From DATKPE01 sp035524335 (lineage in GTDB: Bacteria > Bacteroidota > Ignavibacteria > UBA10030 > SZUA-254): a stretch of 64,000 nucleotides of DNA. The notes below the pieces were generated by a model, which saw only the letters and a list, made by a program, of their open reading frames with translations, ran no database searches and was not told where the DNA came from. The stretch lies in contig DATKPE010000012.1 of assembly GCA_035524335.1 (NCBI GenBank), positions 1-64,000 of the forward strand, read 5' to 3'. Both the position numbers and the translations under genes were made by a program. Shown here piece by piece: positions 1 through 9,600 of the stretch. Every line of letters starts with the position of its first letter. Position 1 is the first letter of the stretch.

Positions 1-1
1 G

Positions 2-74
2 TAGCGCCAACGGGAATCGAACCCGTATTTGAGCCTTGAGAGGGCTCCGTCCTAAACCGTTAGACGATGGCGCC
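2..74 (-). tRNA. tRNA-Glu (anticodon CTC)
   Basis: On the minus strand the sequence folds as a full cloverleaf. The 7-bp acceptor stem starts GGCGCCA and closes with TGGCGCT (first pair G-U). The anticodon arm is GAGCC / loop CTCTCAA / GGCTC, giving anticodon CTC, which reads Glu codon GAG. The T arm carries GGTTCGATTCC. The discriminator A is at position 2 and a C at position 1, so the window edge cuts any encoded CCA. No gene for another tRNA is visible nearby. Confidence 0.95.
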
Positions 75-84
75 GGAACGATAA

Positions 85-126
85 AGCGGAAGTCGCATGT
101 AATGTACGCATACTTCCGCTTTTTTT
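85..126. terminator. Hairpin with T-run between tRNA-Glu and the 177-aa gene
   Basis: Nine-base arms AGCGGAAGT (85-93) and ACTTCCGCT (112-120) are perfectly complementary around an 18-nt loop. They are followed by seven Ts on the plus strand and by CTTTAT on the minus strand. It may end the minus-strand transcript that finishes at 151. The T-run is better in the plus direction, so it may work both ways. Confidence 0.6.
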
Positions 127-150
127 CAACCTTCCCGCAATCGGATCATC

Positions 151-684
151 TCATGGCCGCGCAGGGGGAGCCGGAAGCTCGAGGTTTCCATTGAACGTCG
201 ATCCCGTCCCTTTTCCAAGAAGCAGCGCCGCCACGCCCCCCGTCAGCGCCGCCGCCCCGATGATGTAATACAGGAGCATGCTCTTCTCGCTCATCGTCTG
301 CACGTGAATTTCAAAGTAGTATCCTTCCCCCTCGAATCCGCGGGGATAATCCCGCCGGTAATACCACCGGATCTCCCGGTTCATGCCCGCAAAAGCCCCC
401 TGGCCGATATGCCCCTCCACCGTCTTCGGTATGATGTTGAAGCCGGGGTCGCTCTCCTGCCGCATGACGATGTCGACCGAATACCTCGTATCCGCCGCTC
501 CGTTGAGGTCGTAGTTGATGATGATGACGTCCCCCTTCGTGGTCCACCGGATGTTCGAGATGGTCGCGTCGGCGCTCCCCGCATCGTCGGTGCGCGCGGA
601 TGCCTTCTGGTGGAGAATCAGCAGAAGAACGCAGGGCAGGAGGAGGAGCGTGATCGGCCGCCGGATGTTCAGGAATAAAGTCAT
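151..684 (-). CDS. Exported protein with C-terminal membrane segment, downstream of the giant T9SS protein
   Basis: 177 residues starting at ATG 684, only 8 bp after the stop of the giant gene. A longer open frame runs back to 1209 but its upstream part lies inside the giant gene and is not coding. Residues about 8-30 form a signal peptide (RRPITLLLL...SA). Residues about 40-130 look like a single beta-sandwich (alternating hydrophobic strands, a YDLNG turn, IRWYYRRDYP). Residues about 137-160 form a hydrophobic glycine-rich helix (MLLYYIIGAAALTGG...), followed by a low-complexity tail ending PAPPARP. I do not recognise a named family. Tight coupling to the giant gene suggests a common transcript and perhaps a role in anchoring or assisting that protein; this is inference. 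Confidence 0.75.
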   Translation of the reverse strand: MTLFLNIRRPITLLLLPCVLLLILHQKASARTDDAGSADATISNIRWTTKGDVIIINYDLNGAADTRYSVDIVMRQESDPGFNIIPKTVEGHIGQGAFAGMNREIRWYYRRDYPRGFEGEGYYFEIHVQTMSEKSMLLYYIIGAAALTGGVAALLLGKGTGSTFNGNLELPAPPARP

Positions 685-692
685 GTGTTCCC

Positions 693-3600
693 CTATTTTG
701 CCAGTATCATTTTTTTGGTCTGAACCATTCCGCCGTCGGCCATCAGGCGGTAGAAATAGACGCCGGAGGCGACGCGGCTGTTCCGCTCGTCGGTGCCGTC
801 CCAGAGATACGTGTAGACGCCGGGCTGAAAATTCCCCTCGGCGATCGTCCGCACCTTCTGGCCCAGAATCGAGTAGACTTCCAGCCGGATCGAGGAGGCC
901 TTCGGAAGCTTGAAGCCGATCGAGGTGGTCGGATTGAACGGATTCGGGAAATTCTGCTCCAGTTCGTAGCTCTGCGGCTTCAGTTTCCCGACTTCCCTTG
1001 TGATGTACGCCTGCGTCCCGACGATGAGCCGGAACTGCATCACGGAGCTGACGGTCGCGTAGCTGTAGACCGGATGCAGTTTCAGATCGTACGGCTCGCT
1101 GTTGTCCATGTTGATGAGAACCGCGCCGATGCCGTCGGGGAGCGAGTTCACGTCCGACGTGCGGATCGACGCCGTTCCGGACGACGGGTTCCGGACCTCG
1201 AAGTCCCACGTCTGCCCGTCGCCGAGTTCCGGTCTGAAGTCACTGCTGAACCACGGCCGTTTCGGATCCCACTCCGGATGGCGGAAGTAGAGGAACGCCT
1301 GATCCATAAAGAAGGGCGGCTTGTGGTAGGTCAGCGCGTTCATTCCCTTCATCACGGTCGGCGCGATGCCGACGTAGTTTTCCGGATCGCTGTTCGTCCC
1401 GGTCCTGAGGGAGAGCTGGAGGGTCCACTGCGTCGCCGGTTTGCCGTGCGGCTGGAGGACCGAACCGAACGGATACGGGATTTCGAGCGTCGTCAGATCA
1501 GAGTCGTTCAGGAAATAATACCCGTTGAAGGCTGACAGCGTCGACGATGATCCGTACGATCCGGTGTACATGGTCAGCTGGGTGGTCGGCGGGAGGCCGT
1601 TGAGCGCCAGCACGTCGGCCCACGCCACATCCTTGTCGAACGGATTGCCGATGATGTTCCATCCGGTGTGGAGCGGGATGGCCAGCCGCGCGAGGATGGT
1701 ATCGATCGCCGGCATCGTCATTATGTATCCGGTGAGGTTGAGGTTTCCCTTTTTTACCAGCCAGATGCCGTTCCCGGCAGTGAAATGGTAATTTTTATCG
1801 AGTTCCGTCAGATAATTCGTCGGCAGGCCGTTGTCGCTGTAGGCGCGCCAGTCGAGCTTCTGGCTCCCGGTGAGCTCCGAGCCGAGGGTGATGGTGTCGA
1901 CATCGCCCGGGAGGCTCACCAGCCGGTAGTCGGTGGTTGCGGGCGCGGCCGGATAGACGATCGACGTCGACAGATGAACCGTCGGCGGCAGAACGCCGCT
2001 TACGATTGCGAAGATCACGCTCTCGCTGTAGATGGCGGGATTCAGCGTCGATTCGACGCGGTACTTGCAGGTGCCGGAGAGGTGCTGTGTGTCGGGCACA
2101 GTCCAGAACGCCGAACCGCTGTTGGGGATACTGCTCCTGATCATCCGCCAGCTGGCGCCGTTGTCGGTCGAAAGCCGGATGTTCACGTTGCCGCTGAGCT
2201 GACTGCTCGACCAGGTGACCGGGTAGGTATAGGTGGTTCCCCAGTTCTCGATGGGCGATGCGGCCGAAATCGTGGCCGTGAGCGTCGTGAAAGTCCAGAC
2301 CGGCGAGAACTTCGTAATGTCGGGGCCGACGATCGCGTTGACGCGCCAGAAGAACTTCAGGAGGTTGCCGAGCGCCGGCACCTGATAGGTCGTATCGGTG
2401 AGGGGGCTGGCGTCCACCGCGAGACTGCTGAAGAGCGAATCGAAGGCGACCTGGAGCCGGTACGACGTCGCACCGGGATAGGCATGCCATTTCAGCAGAG
2501 GCGTGGTGCTGACGTTCACCGAATTGCTGTCGACCGCCAGGAGGGTCGGCGGCGAGAGAACTTTTCCGAACTGCGCCGTTTCACCCATCGGCCGGGACAT
2601 GACGACGGTCGCCGGGTTCAGTATTCCGGAGTACGATCCGGCGCCCGAGCCGTTCCAGGTGATGAGCGCGTATCCGCTGTCGGGGGTCGCGGAGATCGCA
2701 ACGGAGGTGTCCTTCGGGTACCAACTGCTCGCCGGCGAAACCGTTCCGCCTGTGTTCCCCCCCATTGTCAGGAAATACTGGGTCTGGAAACGCGCCGTGA
2801 AGACGGTGTCCCTGGTCGTCGAGACGCTGTGCGTGATGGCGCCCGAGTCGCTCCACTGTTTCCACACATAACGAACACCCGTCGCTCCGTTCTGCGGCGA
2901 GGGAACGCCCAGGGTATGGGGCGAAGCGGCAAGCCAGTAGAGGACAACGGGTGTCGTGCAGACCGAATCGTCGATCAGGACCGAGCGCCCGACGGAATCC
3001 GCGGCAATGGTCACCTGCAGGCCGGCGCCGAAATTGGCGTTCAGGTTTTTGGGCGCGGTCATCGCCACCTTGATCGGGTTGGCGGTCCCGGTCGCATCGC
3101 CCGTCCAGTTCAGGAATGCGTAGTGGGCATTGCCCGTCGCGCTGACGTATGCGGTGTCGCCCGCGTTGAAATATGTTCCGGACGGGGGATTTGTCGTCCC
3201 GCTGTTCGCGGGGGAGACCGTCGTCGTCAGGGCGTACTGCAGGGTGAAGCTGACGGTGAAGGTCGTGTCGCTCATGATCGAGGCGGTGTGCGATTTCGCA
3301 CCGCTGTCGCTCCAGCTCTTCCAGGCATACTGCATCCCGAATCCCGCCGGCTGAGGGGTCGGCGCGTCGAGATAGACCAGCGTGCCCGGAGTTTCAATAA
3401 ATGTCTGCGGCGTGGTATACGTCGTGCCGCCGTAGATGAACGAACGTCCGGCCGGATTCGTGTTCACGTTCACGATGAACGGATTCTGGTTGAACGAGGC
3501 GATCTCGGTCGTCGGGGACGAGATCGTGACCGCCACCGGGTTCGTCGATCCCGTGTAGGATCCTGTGCCTGTGCCGGTCCACCGCTGGAACGTGTATTTG

Positions 3601-6600
3601 TTGTTCGGGATCGCAGTGATGGTGACGCTCTTGCCGCTGTTGTACCAGCCGCTCACCGGCATTACGGTCCCGCCCGTGTTCGCACTGTCGGTGAGGAAGT
3701 ACTGCGTCGTGAAATTGGCGGTGAAGGTCGTGTCGCGGATGGCGACCACGTCGTGGATCCGTGCTCCGCTGTCGCTCCAGCTTGCATACACGTACCGGGT
3801 GCCGGCGGTTCCCGCCTGGCTGTCGATCGCCGTGATGGTGTGGATCGCGCCGGTGGTCCACTGCGAATTGTACGGCGTCGGGAATGTGCCGCCGTTCACC
3901 ATGATGTGAAGCCCCGGCGGGTTGGTGACAATCGTGACGTTTGCCTGGAATCTGCTGAAGCCGGCGGTGTCGTAGACGGCGCCTTTCATGGTCACCGAGG
4001 CCGGATTGACCGGTCCGCTGTACGACCCACTGCCGCTCCCGCGCCAGTTCGTGAAGGCGTATCCTGCCCCCGCATGCGCGGTGAGCTGGACCGTCGATCC
4101 GCTGTCCTGCCACCCGGATCCGGGAGTCACCGTGCCTCCCGTATCGGCCGCTTCCGTCAGCAGAAATTGCGTGGCGAAGATGGCGGTAAAGACGGAATCC
4201 CGCGTCGGTGCGACGGTGTGGGAGACCGCGCCGGTGTCGCTCCAGCTCTTCCACGATGTGCGGGAGGTCGCCGTCACGTTCTGCGGCGTCATGGCCCTGA
4301 TGACGTGCTGTGCACCCAGATCCCAGACGAAGTTCTGGGGGCTGGTATAAATCACGCTGTCGACGGATACGCTCAGGCCGCTCGGGACCGTCTGGACTGT
4401 GATATGAACCGGCGTGAGTGCGAAGCTCGCGGTTTCCGTGATCGGGCCGTTGACGGCGATCGTGTCGGGGTTTTTCGAACCTGTGTACGAGCCGGTGCCG
4501 GTGCCGTTCCATGCGCCGAAATTGTACGTCGCGTTCGGTGTGGCGGTGATGACCACCTGCTGTCCGCCGTTGTACCATCCGCTCGGCGGGGCGACCGTCC
4601 CCCCGCTTCCCGCATTCATTGTCAGCATGTACTGCGGCTGGAAGGTGACGGTAAACGAAGTGTCCTTCAGCGGAACCACCGTGTGCGTCTTTGCACCGCC
4701 GTCGCTCCACGACACCCAGAAATATCTGGTGCCCGGGCCGGAATACTGGGAATCGGCGATCCCGATCGTATGGCTGGAACTCGCGGTCCATGTGAACGAA
4801 CGGACAGCCGAGCTGTCGACAACGCCGTCGACGATCGTCGGCCGGCCGGCCGGTGAAGACTGAACGGTGACATGCACCGGGAAATGGGAAAAGACGGCCG
4901 AGTCGCTGATCGGTCCGGCTATCGTGATCGGGACGTTGTTCGCGACTCCGCTGTACGATCCCGGGCCCGAACCGATCCACTGCTGAAGCGCGTACCCCGC
5001 GTTGGGGGTCGCAATGAGAGTGTCAACGGCACTGCTGTCCTGCCACCCGCTGGCCGGCAGGACGCTTCCCCCGGGTCCCGCGGCTATCGTCGTCATGAAC
5101 TGCGTCTTGAAGTACGCCGTCAGCGTCATGTCGGTGTCGGGATAGACCGTGTGGAAGAAGGCGCCGCCGTCGCTCCACGAGGTCCAGACATACTGTTTCT
5201 GAAGCGGCGTCACCGGATCCGGCTGGGTCTGGTTCACGTTGAGGAAGAGCGCGTCACCCGGACTGATCACCTTGATCTGGGGCGTGTTGAAGCTCACCCC
5301 GTTCAGGATGAAGGAACGGCCGGGGGGAAGCGCCTGAACGGTGATCGTTATCGGCTTCCTGATGAAATTGGGCGTTTCGCTGATGGGGCTTCCCATCGTG
5401 ACCGAATCTGTCGCGTTTGCGGAATTGACAGCTCCCGTTCCGGTCCCCGCCCATGAGAAGAAATTGTATTTCGGGCCGGGGATCGCCGTGATGGTGACAT
5501 GCTTACTACTGTCATACCAGCCGGTCGGAGGCGTCGATGTGCCGCCGGTGTTCGAATTCATCGTGAGGAGGAACTGCGTCGTGAGCGCCGCGGTGAAGGT
5601 TGTGTCGCTCAGCGGCGTGACGTTGTGCTGTTTCGTGCCGCCGTCGCTCCAGCTGTTCCAGACATACCGGGTGCCGGCCGCTCCCGCCTGCGTATCGGGG
5701 AGGGTCACCTTGTGCGAACTGCCGGTCGTCCAGGAAAACGTCCGGGGACTGGTATACACCGTGTCGTCCACCGTCATGAAGAGTCCGGGCGGCGTGGTCC
5801 TGATCGTCACATGCGCCGTGAATCTTCCGAAACTCGCGGAATCCTTCAGCGGGCCGGTCATCGTCACCTGCGCGGGATTGGCGGAACCGGTGTACGATCC
5901 GGTTCCCGTTCCCGTCCATGCGGTGAACTGGTACCCGTACGACGGCACGGCGGTGAGGTTTACCTGCGACGCCGAATCGTAGAATGCGCTTGCCGGATTG
6001 ACCGTTCCGCCGGTTCCGGCCGCGGTTGTCAGCAGGAACTGCGGCAGGAAATTAGCGGTGAAGGTCGTGTCGCTCACCGGCGATACCGAATGCGACATCG
6101 TCCCGCTGTCGCTCCAGGTCTTGAACGCGTACTGAACGCTCGCCGAAAATGCCTGCGGCGTCGTTGTGTTGAGAGTGTGCGCCTGGCCGTAATTCCAGTT
6201 GTTGAACGTGTGAGGAGCTGTGTAGGTCGTTCCGTCGACGATCACCGACCTGCCGGGCGGATTCGACTGGATGGTGACGTTCAGCTGTTTCAGGGCGAAC
6301 GACGCCGAGTCGGTGACCGGCGCGCTCATGACCACGACCGCGGGATTTGCAGCGCCGGTGTAGGAGCCCGTTCCGGTTCCCGTCCAGGCGGAGAAGACGT
6401 ATCCGGTGGAAGGCGTCGCCCTGATGGTGTCACTGCTCCCGCTCGTGAACCAGACGCCGCCCGGCGGGACGGTTGCCGCGCTCCCGCCCGTGCCGCTCTT
6501 CAGCGTCAATTGGTACTGCGTTGCGAACGACGCCGTGTAGGTTGTATTCACCAGCGGCGCGACGGTGTGTATGTACGCGGTTGTATCGCTCCAGGTGGAA

Positions 6601-9600
6601 TATGAATACCGGACCCCGGAAGTCCCGTTCTGCAGTGTGTCAAGCGACAGCGTGTGAAGTGAGCCTGCCAGCCAGTTGAACACGTGCGGCGTCGTATAGT
6701 GCGTCGTGTCGACGATGACCGAGAGTCCGCTCGGGTTTGTCTGAAGCGTGATGGAAAGCGTCCCCGGCGCAAAGACCGTCCGGATGGTGTGGTTCGCGGT
6801 GACGTTCGTGAATGTGTAGGTGGTGTCGGGAGGTTTGGAGACGTTGTCCACCAGTATGCTGTCGACGAAATAACCGGTGTTCCCGTGGATCGAGAACGTC
6901 TGCGACGCGCCGGAATTCACCGATACCGGTCCCGAAGGGGATATGGTGCCGTTCGGACCCGCAGTGGCGGTTATCGTATATCCGTTGATCGTGAAGCTCG
7001 CCGTGATGGTGTGATTCGTCGTGACGCCTGTAAAAGTGTAAACGGTGTCAGGCCCGACGGATGAGCCGTCAACCACCACGTCCGATATGTGATACGCACC
7101 CGAGGGGGTGATGTGGAATGTCTGATTCGCGCCGTACAGCACCTTGACGTTCCCGGAGGGAGAAATGGTGCCGTTGGAGCCGGCCGTGGCGCTGATCGTC
7201 AGCGTGTCGATCGCGAAATAAGCCGTATCGTTGATCGGCCCGCCCGCCGTGACCGACGGATTCGGCGTCGTGCCGCTGTACGAACCTGTTCCGGTTCCCG
7301 CCCACCTGACGAACGAATACCCGGTGTTCGGTGTGGCCAGCAGGGGGTTGACTGATCCGCTGTCGACATATCCTGCGGGCGGCGTGGCCGTTCCGCCGGA
7401 TCCTGCCACGACGTTCAGGTTGAACTGTGTTTTGAAGCTGGCAATGTAGGTGAAGGCGGAATCGGCCACCGCCGTATGGAACATCCCTCCGCCGTCGTTC
7501 CAGCCTGTCCAGGCATACTGGACGCCGGCCGAACCCGGCTGAGGATTGAATGGAATGTTCAGATAGATCAGCTCGGGCGGATTGCCGACCGTGTAGGTGT
7601 ACGGGTTTGTATAGGTGGTCCCGTCGAAGGTGAACGATCTGCCCGGAGGTGTCGTTTCGGTGACGATCTGGAACGGCGCCCGGACGAAGTTGGCGATCTC
7701 CGAGACCGCCGCGTTCATCGTGAGGAGATACGGATTCGCCGGTCCGCTGTAATAACTGCTCCCGCCGTGCGTCCCGTAGGTGATGCCGCTCCAGGAGCTG
7801 AAATTATACCGCGATGACGAGGGCGTGCCGGTAATCGTCACCGTGTCGCCCGCGTTGTGCCAGCCGCTTGCCGGGGTCGATGTCCCGCCCGCGTTGGCCG
7901 CCATTTTGAGATAGTACTGCTGCTGGAAGACCGCGGTGTCGTTCGTGTTAACGAGCGGTACGATGGTGTGGCTGATCGCTCCGCCGTCGTTCCATGATCG
8001 GTAGAGCACCCTGACCGCGGTGTCTCCCTGGATGCTGTCGACCGCGATCGTGATCGGAACCGCCGCCGTCGACGAGAACGAGTACGGCGCTGTGTGCGGA
8101 GTGCCGTTGACCTTCACCGTCTGCCCGGTCGGCGCCGAGGTGACCAGAATCGTCAGTGTGTTCGGCGCAAATGTGCCGCGGATCGTGTGGTTCGTTGAAA
8201 TCGCGCTGAATGTGTACGTCGTGTCGGAGGTTATCTTGACTCCGTCCACGATCAGACTGTCGACGTGATAGCCGGTGTTCGGCCGGATCGAGAAGACCGG
8301 CGACGTCCCGTAATTATAGATCGACATCCCGCCGGGAATCACCGCGCCGTTTGCACCGCTCGTCGCAATGACGGTATCCCGGTTGATCGCAAACGTCACG
8401 CTGATCGTGTGATTCTGCGTGACCGACGGGAAGAGATACGAAGGACTGCTTCCGTTATATACGCCGTCCGCATAAACGCTGTCGACATGATAGCCGGTGT
8501 TCGGCGTGAAGGTGAACAACTGGGACCCGCCGTAATTGACCACCACCGGTGTCGAGGGGGAGATGCTCCCGTTCGGCCCGGTGGAAGGGGTGATCGTATA
8601 CTGATTGATCGCAAACGTCACGCGGATGGTGTGCGCCGTCGTGACGTTCACAAAGGTATAGCTTGTCGTCGAATCGGTGTTCCGTGCCTCGTCCACGATC
8701 AGACTGTCGAGGTGGTAGCCGGTGTTGGGAGTGAAGGTGAATTTCTGGTTCGACCCGTAATTGACCTGCGTCGGTGTTGAGGGAGATATCGATCCGTTCG
8801 CTCCTGCCGTTGGCAGGATGGTATACTGATTGATCGCGAACGTCACCCGGATGGTGTGCGCCGCGGTGACATTCACGAATGTATAGCTCGACGCCGAATC
8901 GGTGTTCCGTGTGCCGTCCACGATCAGACTGTCGAGGTGATAGCCGGTGTTGGCGCCGAACGTAAACTGCTGATTGGAGCCATAACTGACCTGCGTCGGA
9001 CCCGATGGGGAGATCGACCCATTCGGTCCGGCCGTCGGCAGGATGGTATACTGATTGATCGCAAACGTCACCCTGATGGTATGCGCCGTCGTGACGTTCA
9101 CAAAGGTATAGCTTGTCGTCGAATCGGTATTTCGTGCCCCGTCCACGATCAGACTGTCGACGTGATAACCCGAATTCGGCGTGATGGTGAATTTCTGATT
9201 CGATCCGTAATTGACCTGCGTCGGTGTTGAGGGAGATATCGATCCGTTTGCCCCGGCTGTCGGCAGAATGGTATACTGATTAATCGCGAACGTCACTCTG
9301 ATGGTGTGCGCCGCGGTGACGTTCACAAAAGTATAGCTCGACGTCGAGTCGGTGTTCCGCGCGCCGTCCACGATCAGACTGTCGAGATGATATCCGGTGT
9401 TCGGGCTGAAGGTGAACTGCTGATTGGATCCGGAGTTGACCTGTACGGGCGAGGACGGAGAAATTGCTCCGTTCGCGCCGGCCGTCGGAAGTATCGTGTA
9501 CTGGGTGATCGCAAAGGTCACACGAATGGTGTGTGCGGCGGTGACGTTCACGAAGGTATAGCTCGACGCCGAATCGGTGTTCCGCGCGCCGTCCACGATC

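Noticed and set aside
1668..4856. 1062-codon open frame on the plus strand
   Set aside because: It is antisense to the giant repeat protein; its Arg/Gly/Asp-rich product has no domain, and GC-rich repeats keep the opposite frames open.
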